A stretch of 64,000 bases of DNA from positions 124,001 through 188,000 of the forward strand of contig JAXHNI010000009.1 in the NCBI GenBank assembly GCA_034520625.1. The letters are read 5' to 3'. Position 1 is the first letter of the stretch. Every line of letters starts with the position of its first letter. Of this stretch, positions 40,822 through 49,869 are shown piece by piece. The notes beneath the pieces were generated by a model. It had not been told where the DNA came from and did not search any database. It saw only the letters and a list, made by a program, of their open reading frames with translations. The stretch is from JAANXG01 sp034520625. GTDB lineage: Bacteria > Pseudomonadota > Gammaproteobacteria > Arenicellales > JAANXG01. A program made the position numbers and the translations under genes.

Positions 40822-41748
40822 CTAGATGAAACGAACGGTGAATGGGTAGACGACGTCGAGGCCGCGCTGGGCGCGCAGGGCAGCGTACAACACGGCGGCG
40901 AACTGAAATACCACCACCACGAACAGGACGGCGATCCCGATCAGGAAAAAACTCAGCACCAGGGCCGCCAGTACGTAGAGCGTGATGCTGAGCTGGAAGT
41001 TGAGTGCATTGCGGCCCGCACGCTCGACGGCCGGAAACGCGTGCCGCTTCCACAGCCAGACCGCCAGCGGTCCGAGCAGGTGGCCGAACGGCAGAATATA
41101 GCCCAGCAGAGCACTGAGGTGACACCCCACCGTCCATGCACGCGCCCCGTCGCCCCGGACCGCTTCGGCAACCGCCGCCGGCGGGCGCGCCGCTTCCGCC
41201 CGTATCCATTGAAGCGCGCCCAGAGATGCGGCGAGCCAGCCCAGAATCGCCAGCACCAGGCTGGTCATTAGGGCGGGGATCAGGGCGGGCGGCGGCTCCA
41301 GCAGGTGGAGCTCCACGCTCTGGATCGCGCCGCCCCACGGCCCGGCGTTGAACCGCACTGTCCACCGGCCTTCGGGGATAGTAAGCGCCTTGAAGCGGAG
41401 CCGCAGCGTCTCCGCCGCGGGGCCGCCGGACGCTTCAAACGCCGTCGCAGTGCCGCTTTCCCGTATCAGTACCTCGCCGTCCGTGCGCCGCATCGAGAAT
41501 GAGTACGGCAGCGCTGTGTCCCCGGACGAGAACGCGCCGGGCGCCGGCGTCACCAGAATCACGGGTACGGCCGTGAGGTCCCTGTTGATGGCCAGCTCGG
41601 CGGCGCTGCCGCCCGGGGCCAGGGCCTGCCGCTGAACCGGGGCAGTGTCGCCCGGCCAGAAGGTCTGCGCCAGCGGCACGCCGCTGCCGATCATGATCCC
41701 GATGCCCGCAAGGAGCAGGCCGACGCTGTACCCCTTTACGAGCGCCAA
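40822..41748 (-). CDS. DUF4870-containing membrane protein with N-terminal extracytoplasmic domain
   Basis: 308 aa. A hydrophobic N-terminal helix (about 8-28) leads to an extracytoplasmic segment of about 130 residues that looks beta-rich (AVPVILVTPAPGAFSSGD, LRLRFKALTIPEGRWTVRF). A single helix follows (about 163-183), then the Tic20/DUF4870 membrane part (LSALLGYILPFGHLLGPLAVWLWK). The start appears to be a TTG with a poor ribosome-binding site, so the N-terminus is uncertain. Function unknown. Convergent with hemL, divergent from the AlgH-like gene. Confidence 0.72.
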   Translation of the reverse strand: MALVKGYSVGLLLAGIGIMIGSGVPLAQTFWPGDTAPVQRQALAPGGSAAELAINRDLTAVPVILVTPAPGAFSSGDTALPYSFSMRRTDGEVLIRESGTATAFEASGGPAAETLRLRFKALTIPEGRWTVRFNAGPWGGAIQSVELHLLEPPPALIPALMTSLVLAILGWLAASLGALQWIRAEAARPPAAVAEAVRGDGARAWTVGCHLSALLGYILPFGHLLGPLAVWLWKRHAFPAVERAGRNALNFQLSITLYVLAALVLSFFLIGIAVLFVVVVFQFAAVLYAALRAQRGLDVVYPFTVRFI

Positions 41749-41874
41749 GGTGAAGCCTGGAAACGGAACGGGAGCCGGGTAAGGGGAATGACCGGGTGAG
41801 CGCCCTGGTGCGTGTTGTCAGACTGAGCCACTACCCGAGTTTTGCATGTGAAAGAGTTTCCGCATAATAGCGGC

Positions 41875-42474
41875 ATGTTCCAGCGAACGCGACCGACACC
41901 CGGCCGGTACCTGGCCATCGCGGCAGTGCTGTGCGTTTTCCTGTTCCAGGCGGCAACCGCTCGAGGCGTGCGCGAGCCGGCTCCCGGAATCCTGCTCGTA
42001 GCCTCGGAGCGGATGGGAGACCCGCGGTTCAACCGATCGGTGGTACTGCTGATTGAGCACGATCACTCGGGCACGTGGGGCGTGATCATCAACAAACCCA
42101 CGCAAATCGACGTATCGGAGCTTGTGCCTGCCATCGAACCGGGCGGCGGCGTCCCGGTCTATTTCGGCGGTCCCGTTCGGGTGGAGCACCTCAGGTTTCT
42201 CTACCGGGACGATGACGCAGATTCGGACCGCGCGGGCCTGCCCGGGGTAGTCTGGTCGGAATCCGGCGAAGAGTTGAAGGAACGCCTGGCGGGGAACCCG
42301 TCACGGCTGCGGGTCTACGCGGGTTATGCGGGCTGGGCGCCGGGCCAGCTGACGCTGGAGATCGCGCACGGGGGCTGGCGGATGATCGAGGGGCGGCCCG
42401 GCAACGTATTCAGCGACGACCCGGACCGGCTGTGGCAGCGCCTCAACAGCGCCCTGGACGGCGTCGAGATTTAG
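41875..42474 (+). CDS. YqgE/AlgH-family protein with N-terminal signal sequence
   Basis: 199 aa. The AlgH core is clear: GILLVASERMGDPRFNRSVV, GTWGVIINKPTQ, VYFGGPVR and VYAGYAGWAPGQLT. Unlike the usual cytosolic members, it starts with a basic segment and a hydrophobic stretch (YLAIAAVLCVFLFQAATARG), suggesting export or membrane anchoring. Start is ATG 41875 or 41842, neither with a strong ribosome-binding site. The stop overlaps a family 2 repeat. Function of AlgH/YqgE is poorly defined. Confidence 0.82.
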   Translation: MFQRTRPTPGRYLAIAAVLCVFLFQAATARGVREPAPGILLVASERMGDPRFNRSVVLLIEHDHSGTWGVIINKPTQIDVSELVPAIEPGGGVPVYFGGPVRVEHLRFLYRDDDADSDRAGLPGVVWSESGEELKERLAGNPSRLRVYAGYAGWAPGQLTLEIAHGGWRMIEGRPGNVFSDDPDRLWQRLNSALDGVEI

Positions 42475-42539
42475 GAGGCCAGCCCCCTGGCCGATGAAGC
42501 GTTGCTCGAGGCCGCAATCGGCGAGAGGGCTGGCCTCCT
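42473..42539. repeat. REP-like palindromic repeat, family 2, copy 2
   Basis: AGGAGGCCAGCCC (42473-42485) and GGGCTGGCCTCCT (42527-42539) are perfect 13-bp inverted arms. The interior CTGGCCGATGAAGCG...GAGGCCGCAATCGGC is the reverse complement of copy 1 with a few changes. The left arm includes the last bases of the AlgH-like stop codon. Between convergent genes. Confidence 0.82.
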
Positions 42540-42563
42540 TGCGCGAGGGGCCGTTCATACGTA

Positions 42564-42580
42564 CGCGGCTTCAGCCGCGA
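42564..42580. repeat. Small palindrome CGCGGCTTCAGCCGCG
   Basis: 16-bp inverted repeat with a TC centre, 12 bp before the cytochrome c4 stop. The same GCGGCTGAAGCCGC unit occurs at 59718-59741. This sequence type is a common REP-like element of gammaproteobacteria. Confidence 0.6.
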
Positions 42581-42591
42581 TCTCCCGGACG

Positions 42592-43209
42592 TCAGTCCAG
42601 CGCGTGCATAAACGCCGCTAGGTCTTCCATCTGCTGCTGGGAAAGCAGAAACGCGACATCGTTCATGATGCCGCCATCGCTTTCCCGTTCGCCGGACTTG
42701 TACTGCTGGAGGGACGTCAGGAGATACTGCTGTTTCTGCCCCGCAACCGCCGGAAAACGGGTCGGGATGCCGTGCCCCCTGGGCCCGTGGCAGCTCATGC
42801 AGGACGCGATATTCCGCGAGCTGTCACCGCCCCGGTACAGCATGCCGCCGCGCCGGGCGGATTCGGCCTGGTCCTCCGGCACGGCGCCCGCAGGCGCGTC
42901 GAGCGACGCGTAGTAAGCGTCGAGGTCGGCCATGTCCTGCTCGGACAAACCTGCCACCATGCCGGCCATGATCGCGTTCTGGCGCTCGCCGGACTTGTAC
43001 CGGGCAAGCTGATCGGCGATATACCCGGAAACCTGGCCGGCGAGATTCGGATTCTCCGGGGCCGTTCCTATGCCGTCCGCACCGTGACATGCGGCACAGG
43101 TCTGGGATTTCTGTTCTCCAGCCCCGGCATCGCCCGAGAACTGGGCGTGGGCGAACGCCGGCGCGAGCACAAGGACCAGACCGAGCGGGATACGCAGTAA
43201 TTTGTTCAT
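42592..43209 (-). CDS. Dihaem cytochrome c4
   Basis: 205 aa. Signal peptide (about 1-22, cleavage near AHA). Two c-type haem sites, CAACH (38-42) and CMSCH (137-141), lie in two homologous halves, each followed by a KSGER repeat and a distal Met ligand region. Periplasmic electron carrier between quinol-oxidising complexes and terminal oxidases. A GGAGA site precedes the ATG. Divergent from engB; cc4-engB-polA is conserved in Pseudomonas and relatives. Confidence 0.92.
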   Translation of the reverse strand: MNKLLRIPLGLVLVLAPAFAHAQFSGDAGAGEQKSQTCAACHGADGIGTAPENPNLAGQVSGYIADQLARYKSGERQNAIMAGMVAGLSEQDMADLDAYYASLDAPAGAVPEDQAESARRGGMLYRGGDSSRNIASCMSCHGPRGHGIPTRFPAVAGQKQQYLLTSLQQYKSGERESDGGIMNDVAFLLSQQQMEDLAAFMHALD

Positions 43210-43446
43210 TGAGTTCTCCGGAGATGTGTCGCGCCGCGTAAGGCCGGAGCCGGCGAGTCGATTCATTTGCAACGAGCCGCCGGGATTGTTGTACGCTCCG
43301 GGTTGGTCAGAGGTTCCTTTTTCGAACGGCCTGATTGGCAGCCTCGCCGGCAAAGCTATGGTTGCAGGCCGCGTTTTATATCATTTACACACTGGCATAA
43401 CAATAGCACCTCCAGGCCCACAATCCACGGTTCATCCCGCCTCGTC

Positions 43447-44055
43447 ATGAAAAACACGGCAAAACTGCTCAACGGTGCGCAGTTCACGATCGCCGCCGCC
43501 GAACCGCGCCAGTGGCCGCCGGAACCGGCGGCGGAGGTAGCATTTGCCGGCCGCTCCAATGTCGGCAAGTCCAGCGCCATCAATACCATTGCCGGGCGGA
43601 AGGGCCTGGCCCGCACCAGCAAAACGCCCGGACGCACCCAGCAGATCGTATTCTTCGATCTTGGCGGCGGCGCCAGGCTGGTGGACCTGCCGGGCTACGG
43701 CTACGCCCGGGTCCCGGACCGGCTGCGGGCCGGCTGGGCGGTTCTGATCGAGCGCTACCTGAGCGAACGCGAAGCGCTCAGGGGTCTGATCCTGGTCATG
43801 GACGCGCGCCACCCACTGACCGAGCTGGATCGGAACCTGCTGGAGTGGTGCGAGCCGGCGGGCCGGCCCGTCCATATCCTGCTCACCAAGACCGACAAGC
43901 TGAGCCGCAACCAAGCGAAGCAGACGGAGATGAAGGTCGCGCAGGCGGTATCGGAGCTGGAGAACGAGGTTACGGTGCAGCTGTTCTCATCCCTGAAGCG
44001 AACCGGCGTGGAACAGGCCCGGGAGAAAATCGGCACGTGGTTTGGCGATAGGTAA
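43447..44055 (+). CDS. engB: Ribosome biogenesis GTP-binding protein YihA/EngB/YsxC
   Basis: 202 aa. G1 GRSNVGKSS (35-43), G2 TPGRTQ, G3 DLPGYGYA and G4 LTKTDKL are all visible. An essential GTPase required for 50S subunit assembly. The ATG at 43447 fits the family, although an in-frame reading extends upstream. Divergent from cytochrome c4. Confidence 0.95.
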   Translation: MKNTAKLLNGAQFTIAAAEPRQWPPEPAAEVAFAGRSNVGKSSAINTIAGRKGLARTSKTPGRTQQIVFFDLGGGARLVDLPGYGYARVPDRLRAGWAVLIERYLSEREALRGLILVMDARHPLTELDRNLLEWCEPAGRPVHILLTKTDKLSRNQAKQTEMKVAQAVSELENEVTVQLFSSLKRTGVEQAREKIGTWFGDR

Positions 44056-44095
44056 CGGTTCACGAATCACCAATCACCGGTCACGGGTTCCCCCA

Positions 44096-45109
44096 CTACG
44101 TCGCGTCGGAATGAATCATGCGCGGGTCCCAGTTGGCGAGGTCGAGGGCGTCGACGCCGTTGACCAGGAAATCCCCGCCCCCCCGCCGGGTATTGGCAAC
44201 CAGGTGCGTTGACTTGCGCCGCCCCTCGTCCGGCGCCGCCCGGAACCCATGCTCGCTCAGCACACCGGAAACGCGCCGCGGGAACCGGTTCCACCAGATG
44301 CGGATCTCCCGGAACCCGCCCCACCGCAGGGCCTGGTCGAGCAGCAGTGACTCCACGTGCCCGTCGACGCCCTGCATGTCCAGAACACGGATGCGCCAGG
44401 TTCTCTGCAGACCCCGACCCAGCACCAGGTAGCCCGCTAGGCGGTCGCCGGAGAAGGCGGCGACCCAGCGATAGGCCGCGAAGGGGTTGTCGAAACGCCA
44501 GTTGAAATAATCCTCGTCCCGGACATGGGCTATTTTCCCCCACCGTACGCCGGCCACCAGGGCGGCCAGGGCAGATGAGGAGGGCGCGCCGGTGGTGATC
44601 CACAACCCGTCGCGTTCGATAGCTTGCGCCGCATCGAAGCGCTCGAATTCCCGGGCGGCTGATGCGGCGTCCCTGACGGCATGGGCCACCGTCCACTCGC
44701 CGACTTTGCGCCATCCGGTGCGCAGCGAGATTTTCTCCACCAACGGTCCGGGGCTCTGGTTCACGACGCGCTCCACGCCCTGCTCCGCGAGAGCGTCGAA
44801 CAGCCACCGTGTCATCCGCTGGACCAGGCCGCGGCCTTCGTGCGCCTTGTCCACGACGGTATCCCCCAGGCACGGCATCGGCACTGGGCCGCTGCCCGCA
44901 TGCCAGACCATCCCGTGGGCCCCCCGGACCGCCGCGATCCCGTCGGCGTGCTCGCACACCGCGAGGCACGAGCCCGGATAGGGATTGCGCTCGTAGCGCC
45001 AGACGAGGAAACGTTCGTTGAGTGCCGGATCCACCGGCCACAGGCGCGTCAGGAGTCGGGCGACCGGCTCGCGGTCACCGGCATCGTAGGGACGGATACG
45101 GTAGCTCAC
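44096..45109 (-). CDS. GNAT-family N-acetyltransferase
   Basis: 337 aa. Residues about 1-150 look like one GNAT fold: YRIRPYDAGDREPVARLL, and the acetyl-CoA loop VVDKAHEGRGLVQRM replaces the usual Q/RxxGxG/A. The C-terminal half (YFNWRFDNPFAAYRWVAAFSGDRLAGYLVLGRG) looks like a second GNAT-like domain, so this may be a double-domain member. Substrate unknown. The GTG at 45109 has GGAGG 9 nt upstream and is preferred over a TTG three codons earlier, which touches that site. Downstream of polA but separated by a terminator. Confidence 0.78.
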   Translation of the reverse strand: MSYRIRPYDAGDREPVARLLTRLWPVDPALNERFLVWRYERNPYPGSCLAVCEHADGIAAVRGAHGMVWHAGSGPVPMPCLGDTVVDKAHEGRGLVQRMTRWLFDALAEQGVERVVNQSPGPLVEKISLRTGWRKVGEWTVAHAVRDAASAAREFERFDAAQAIERDGLWITTGAPSSSALAALVAGVRWGKIAHVRDEDYFNWRFDNPFAAYRWVAAFSGDRLAGYLVLGRGLQRTWRIRVLDMQGVDGHVESLLLDQALRWGGFREIRIWWNRFPRRVSGVLSEHGFRAAPDEGRRKSTHLVANTRRGGGDFLVNGVDALDLANWDPRMIHSDAT

Positions 45110-45129
45110 GCCGGGCAACCTCCGGGCAT

Positions 45130-45173
45130 AAAAAAAGCCCCGGAGCTCAAGGGGAAGAGGACTGCTCCGGGGC
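45130..45173 (-). terminator. Rho-independent terminator of polA
   Basis: On the minus strand, GCCCCGGAGC (45173-45164) pairs with GCTCCGGGGC (45146-45137). It is followed by seven T residues (45136-45130). It lies about 110 bp after the polA stop and about 20 bp before the GNAT gene start. Confidence 0.88.
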
Positions 45174-45283
45174 CAGACTTACGGTTGTTGCAACCGGCCC
45201 GCTCGGGGAGGGGAGCGGGCGACGAGTGAATCGTCTTGATGAATAGGACTGCGTCTCCACCGCAAAGTTCCGTACCAAACGGC

Positions 45284-47977
45284 TCAGGCATGAGCCTCCA
45301 CCCAGTTGCCGCCGGCGCCGGTGTCGACCTCCAGGGGCACCTCGAGCTCCACTACGCCGGACATCAGCGAGGGAATTCGCTTTGCGGCCTTCTCCACCGA
45401 TCCCTCGGGCAGCTCGAACACCAGCTCGTCGTGCACCTGCATGATCATCCTGATCTCCGGGGCCTGTTCCACGATCCAGTCGCTGACCACCAGCATGGCC
45501 ATCTTGATGATATCCGCCGCGGTGCCCTGCATCGGGGCATTGATGGCCGTGCGCTCGGCGTACTGGCGCCGGTTGAAGTTGCTGGCCTTGATGTCCGGCA
45601 CATACAGGCGCCGGCCGAACACGGTTTCCACGTAGCCCCGGTCCCGGGCTTCGGCGCGGGTCAGGTCCATGAACGATTTCACCCCCGGATAGCGTGCGAA
45701 GTACAGGTCGATGTAGGCCTGCGCCTCGTTGCGGGGAATGCGAAGCTGCTGCGCCAGGCCGTAGGCCGACATGCCGTAGATCAGGCCGAAGTTGACCGCC
45801 TTGGAATGCCGCCGCTGGTCGTCGGTGACCGCGTCCAGTGCCACTCCGAAGATCTCGGCGGCGGTGGCGCGGTGGACGTCCTCGCCCTTGCGGAAGGCCT
45901 CCAGCAGCCCTTCGTCCCCGGAAAGATGGGCCATGATCCGCAGCTCGATCTGGGAGTAGTCCGCCGCCAGCAGCACGTTGCCCGGCTCCGGCACGAAGGC
46001 TTCCCGGATGCGCCGGCCCTCGGCGCTGCGCACCGGGATGTTCTGCAGGTTGGGGTCGCTGGAGGACAGACGTCCGGTGGCCGCCACGGCCTGGTGGTAC
46101 GAGGTATGGATGCGCCCCGTATCAGGGTTCACCAGGTCCGGCAGCTTGTCGGTGTAGGTGGACTTGAGCTTGCTCAGGGCGCGGTGGTCCAGGATCACCT
46201 GGGGCAGCTCGTAGTCGATGGCGAGGTCCTGCAGCACGTTCTCCGCGGTGGATGGCTGGCCTTTCGGAGTCTTGCGCAGCACGGGCAGCTGAAGCCGGTC
46301 GTAGAGCACTTCCTGGATCTGCCTGGGGGAGCTGATATTGAACGCGGTGCCGGCGAGCTTGAAGGCCTTTTCCTCCAGCTCCTCCATCTGCCTGGCCAGC
46401 TGCTCACCGTGACGGCCGAGCATGGTGCCGTCGATGCGGACCCCGTTCTCTTCCATCGCCGCGAGCACCGGCACCAGGGGCATCTCGATCTTCTCGAACA
46501 GCTCCCTGAGCCGATCCTCCTTCTCCAGCCGCGGCCACAGAAGCTCGTGCAGCCGCAGCGTCACATCCGCGTCCTCGGCCGCGTACTCGGCGGCCGTTTC
46601 CAGGGGCACTTCATTGAAGGTCAACTGGCTCTTCCCCTTGCCCGCCACGTCCTCGAAGCTGATCATCCGGTGGCCCAGATACTTGAGAGCCAGTGTGTCC
46701 ATGTCGTGGCGATTGGCCACCGAGTCCAGGACGTAGGACTCGAGCATGGTATCGAAGGCCATCCCGGCAAGCCGGACACCGGCGCGGGCGAACACCGTGC
46801 AGTCGTACTTCAGGTTCTGTCCAACCTTCTTGCTGTCCCCGTCCTCGAGCAGCGGCCGCAGGGCCTCGAGGACCTCCCCGCGGTCGAGCTGCCGGGGCGC
46901 ACCCTGGTAATCATGGCCCACGGGGATGTAGGCCGCCTCGCCGGACGCCACGGCGACGGAGATGCCGACCAGGTCCGCTCTCATCGCCTGCAGGGCGGTG
47001 GTCTCGGTATCGACGGCGATCAGCCCGGCAGTTTCGAGCTTCCGGATCCATTGGCGCAGCCGCTCACGGTCCGTGACGCACTCGTAGTCGACGTCCGGAC
47101 CCGCTCCCGGGTGCTGCGGCGCGTCGTCCTCCAGGGAGGACAGCCAGCTGCTGAACTCCAGTTCCTTGAAAATGTCCCGCAGGACGGCGTTGTCCGGCTC
47201 GCCGGGCAGCAGATCCGACGGCGCCAGACCCACGTCCACGGCGTCGTTCACCGTCACCAGGGACCGGCTCAGCGGCAAGTGCTCCAGCGACTCCCGGAGC
47301 GACTCGCCGACCTTGCCCTTGATGTCGCCGGCGTGACGGACGAGCTCTTCCACTGAGCCGTACTCCCGGATCCACTTTACCGCCGTCTTGGGGCCCACCT
47401 TGGGTACGCCCGGAATATTGTCGGACTTGTCGCCCACCAGGGCGAGATAGTCGACGATCCGGTCCGGCGGGACCCCGAATTTCTCCACCACCGCGGGGGC
47501 GTCGTAGCGCTTGTCGCTCATGGTGTCGATGAGCTCGATATCGTCGTCGACGATCTGGGCAATATCCTTGTCCCCCGTCGAGACCAGCGTGGCCAGCCCC
47601 CGTTTCCGCGCCTGCCGGGCGAGCGTTGCAATGACATCGTCCGCCTCGACGCCCTCCACTGAAATCAGGGGCAGACCCATGGCCTTGATGATCCGGTGCA
47701 GGTCGTCGATCTGTTCCCGCAACTCCGGGGGCATCGGAGGACGGGTGGCCTTGTATTCGGGATACATGTCATGGCGGAAGGTCTTGCCCGGGGCGTCGAA
47801 CACCACGGCCATGTAGGCGGGATCGTGCTCCGTGATCAGCCTGCGGACCATGCTCGCCACACCGTACACCGCTCCCGTGTGACGCCCCGTCGACGTCGTC
47901 AGATTGGGCAGGGCGTGGAACGCCCGGTACAGGTAGGACGAGCCGTCAACGAGTATAAGCAGTTCTGGTTTTGCCAT
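45284..47977 (-). CDS. polA: DNA polymerase I
   Basis: 897 aa with all three domains. The 5'-3' exonuclease occupies about 1-290 (LLILVDGSSYLYRAFHALP, VFDAPGKTFRHDMYPEYKA). The 3'-5' proofreading exonuclease lies at about 320-500 and keeps its acidic residues (AVDTETTALQ, NLKYDCTVF, YAAEDADVT). The polymerase domain (about 505-897) has DYSQIELRIMAHLSGD, the O-helix region RRHSKAVNFGLIYG and QVHDELVFE. Proofreading therefore looks intact. Functions in Okazaki-fragment maturation and repair. Confidence 0.97.
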   Translation of the reverse strand: MAKPELLILVDGSSYLYRAFHALPNLTTSTGRHTGAVYGVASMVRRLITEHDPAYMAVVFDAPGKTFRHDMYPEYKATRPPMPPELREQIDDLHRIIKAMGLPLISVEGVEADDVIATLARQARKRGLATLVSTGDKDIAQIVDDDIELIDTMSDKRYDAPAVVEKFGVPPDRIVDYLALVGDKSDNIPGVPKVGPKTAVKWIREYGSVEELVRHAGDIKGKVGESLRESLEHLPLSRSLVTVNDAVDVGLAPSDLLPGEPDNAVLRDIFKELEFSSWLSSLEDDAPQHPGAGPDVDYECVTDRERLRQWIRKLETAGLIAVDTETTALQAMRADLVGISVAVASGEAAYIPVGHDYQGAPRQLDRGEVLEALRPLLEDGDSKKVGQNLKYDCTVFARAGVRLAGMAFDTMLESYVLDSVANRHDMDTLALKYLGHRMISFEDVAGKGKSQLTFNEVPLETAAEYAAEDADVTLRLHELLWPRLEKEDRLRELFEKIEMPLVPVLAAMEENGVRIDGTMLGRHGEQLARQMEELEEKAFKLAGTAFNISSPRQIQEVLYDRLQLPVLRKTPKGQPSTAENVLQDLAIDYELPQVILDHRALSKLKSTYTDKLPDLVNPDTGRIHTSYHQAVAATGRLSSSDPNLQNIPVRSAEGRRIREAFVPEPGNVLLAADYSQIELRIMAHLSGDEGLLEAFRKGEDVHRATAAEIFGVALDAVTDDQRRHSKAVNFGLIYGMSAYGLAQQLRIPRNEAQAYIDLYFARYPGVKSFMDLTRAEARDRGYVETVFGRRLYVPDIKASNFNRRQYAERTAINAPMQGTAADIIKMAMLVVSDWIVEQAPEIRMIMQVHDELVFELPEGSVEKAAKRIPSLMSGVVELEVPLEVDTGAGGNWVEAHA

Positions 47978-48043
47978 TTCTGCGGGCCACCGGCATTTCG
48001 AGAGATGGATTCAGTTCGACGATCGGTGCTATTTGCTGGAAAA

Positions 48044-48059
48044 CCGGACCATGGTCCGG
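48044..48059. other. 16-bp palindrome upstream of polA
   Basis: CCGGACCATGGTCCGG is a perfect 16-bp palindrome about 67 bp upstream of the polA start codon, in the divergent gap with the DUF2782 gene. It could be a regulator site; no known motif is recognised. Confidence 0.45.
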
Positions 48060-48245
48060 ACATTTCGACGTAAGCGCGTGAAACTTGCCGACACGCCGCG
48101 TACTCTCAATATATGGGAATGCGGCGTCGTAATCCAACGCCGGCGAGACGGCCCCGGGCCTGGTTGCGCCGGTCCAGGGTCGATGTCATTTGAATACGTG
48201 GATTCATTGACGGGATAATGGGGCCATTCGAACGAGGTGACGCAT

Positions 48246-48626
48246 ATGAACCGAAAGGCGAAAACATTTCAGGCGACGGTATGCGGCCTGGGGATGATGC
48301 TTGCTCTGGGCGGCGGTGCCGCCGCCGATGACGAAGCGGGGGACGACGCGCCCCCTCCCCCGGACATCGCCGAAGAGGCGGCGAGCCGGGGCGACGGGGA
48401 ACAGCCGCCGCCCCCGGCGCTGCGCGTACACACGCGCCAGGAGCACGGACAGACGATCACCGAGTATTCCCGGGGCGGCCGGGTGTTTCTGATGACCGTC
48501 AAGCCGCGGGTCGGCCCGACCCAGTACTGGGACGACCCGGACGGGGACGGGCAGTTCCAGAGCCGCACCAGCAGCAATATCGACGAGGACATGAACCTGC
48601 CGAAGTGGCGAATCGGCGGCTGGTAG
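48246..48626 (+). CDS. DUF2782 periplasmic protein
   Basis: 126 aa. A signal peptide (about 1-28, ending GGGAAA) is followed by an Asp/Pro-rich linker (DDEAGDDAPPPPDIAEE), then a small conserved domain: TRQEHGQTITEYSRGGRVF and MTVKPRVGPTQYWDDPDGDGQF. This family typically sits divergently next to polA. Function unknown. A GAGGTGA site lies about 6 nt before the ATG at 48246. Confidence 0.88.
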   Translation: MNRKAKTFQATVCGLGMMLALGGGAAADDEAGDDAPPPPDIAEEAASRGDGEQPPPPALRVHTRQEHGQTITEYSRGGRVFLMTVKPRVGPTQYWDDPDGDGQFQSRTSSNIDEDMNLPKWRIGGW

Positions 48627-48735
48627 GGGAACGCGGCGCGGCCAGACAGTCGGACCGGGTGGTTCGCCGCCGGATTGGCGGCTCGAGGACTCCCTTGGCC
48701 TGCCATACTGAACAACCAACAAGCGGAGAGCAACG

Positions 48736-49446
48736 ATGCAAGTGAACAAACTGGATGCGGGACAGGGCCTGGCCTGGTATGGATGCGGGTGGAACCTGTT
48801 CAAGCAATTCGCCGCGGTGTGGCTCATTTTCGGTGTGCTTTTCCTGATAGCCATGGCTGTCTGCTTCTTCATCCCGATGGTCGGCCCCCTGCTTTTCATG
48901 CTCCTGTTTCCGCTGCTCGCCGCCGGGTTCTATATCGGGGCGGACAATGTGAACCGCGGCAGCCCGCTGGAGCTGGGCATGCTTTTCGAGGGCTTCACCA
49001 GGGACGATATCCGAACCCCGCTGTTGATTCTCGGCGGTTTGTTTCTCGGCCTCATGATCGCCGCGGCGATCATCATGATGCTGTTCGGGGCCGGCATGAT
49101 GGGGAGCATGGGGCCCGGCGACCACGGCGCCGGGATGGGACCGCAGAGTTTTCTCTCCCCGGCCATGGGCGTCGGCTTTCTGGTGGGACTGGTTGTCCAG
49201 ATATTGATCGCAATGTGCGTGTTTTTCGCGGTTCCGCTGACGACTTTCGACCAGATGCAGCCCGTCGAAGCCGTCAAGACCAGCTTTCAGGCCGCTTTGA
49301 CCAACATACTGCCGTTCCTGATTTTCGTGATCAGCTATATGATTCTGGCGTTCATCGCATCGATCCCGTTTTTCCTGGGATTGATCCTGCTGTTCCCGAT
49401 CGCGTTCTGTTCAATTTTCTGCGCTTACCGCGGAGTGTTCAAATGA
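48736..49446 (+). CDS. BPSS1780-like integral membrane protein
   Basis: 236 aa. About six hydrophobic helices, with Gly/Met-rich loops (GAGMMGSMGPGDHGAGMG) in the middle. PVEAVKTSFQAALTNILPFLIF is the conserved repeat-like segment of this family, and the C-terminus ends in CAYRGVFK. Function unknown. Preceded by GGAG. Its stop overlaps the downstream lipoprotein start (ATGA). Confidence 0.78.
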   Translation: MQVNKLDAGQGLAWYGCGWNLFKQFAAVWLIFGVLFLIAMAVCFFIPMVGPLLFMLLFPLLAAGFYIGADNVNRGSPLELGMLFEGFTRDDIRTPLLILGGLFLGLMIAAAIIMMLFGAGMMGSMGPGDHGAGMGPQSFLSPAMGVGFLVGLVVQILIAMCVFFAVPLTTFDQMQPVEAVKTSFQAALTNILPFLIFVISYMILAFIASIPFFLGLILLFPIAFCSIFCAYRGVFK

Positions 49447-49826
49447 TGCGATATACAGCGGCGCTTGCCGGACTCGTGATGCTGGCCGGGTGCGCCGGTC
49501 AGCCCGCCACGCAGCAAACCGGAGAGTTTCGAGCCTACCGGGCCAACGACCAGCTGCAGCTCGACCGGATCCCGACCCTGAACGAGGATGAGCCGGGCTG
49601 TCATGACATGCTGCTCACTCTCAGGGTCTACCGTGTGGCACAGGTCGGCTTCGAACACTGTACCGTATATGCTGAAAGAAACTGCGAGGAAGGGGCCGAG
49701 GTGCCCGTATCCTGGAAGCAGGATGATGAGCCCGTCACACAGTTCACGCAGGGGGACCGCTGGTTCGTGGTGAGCGACCATCCCCAGGGCCGCGACATCG
49801 GCTCCTGGCACTGCGAGGCGCGGTAG
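49443..49826 (+). CDS. Small lipoprotein of unknown function
   Basis: 127 aa. LAGLVMLAGCAGQ is a lipobox with the acylated Cys near residue 17. The mature part contains four further Cys residues (PGCHDM, EHCTVY, RNCEEG, SWHCEAR), which could form two disulfides in the periplasm. Overlaps the preceding membrane-protein gene by 4 bp and is likely co-expressed. I do not recognise the family. Confidence 0.72.
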   Translation: MMRYTAALAGLVMLAGCAGQPATQQTGEFRAYRANDQLQLDRIPTLNEDEPGCHDMLLTLRVYRVAQVGFEHCTVYAERNCEEGAEVPVSWKQDDEPVTQFTQGDRWFVVSDHPQGRDIGSWHCEAR

Positions 49827-49869
49827 TGCCCCCGGGACGGCGTTCTCACTATTCAGCGACCCGCGGTCC

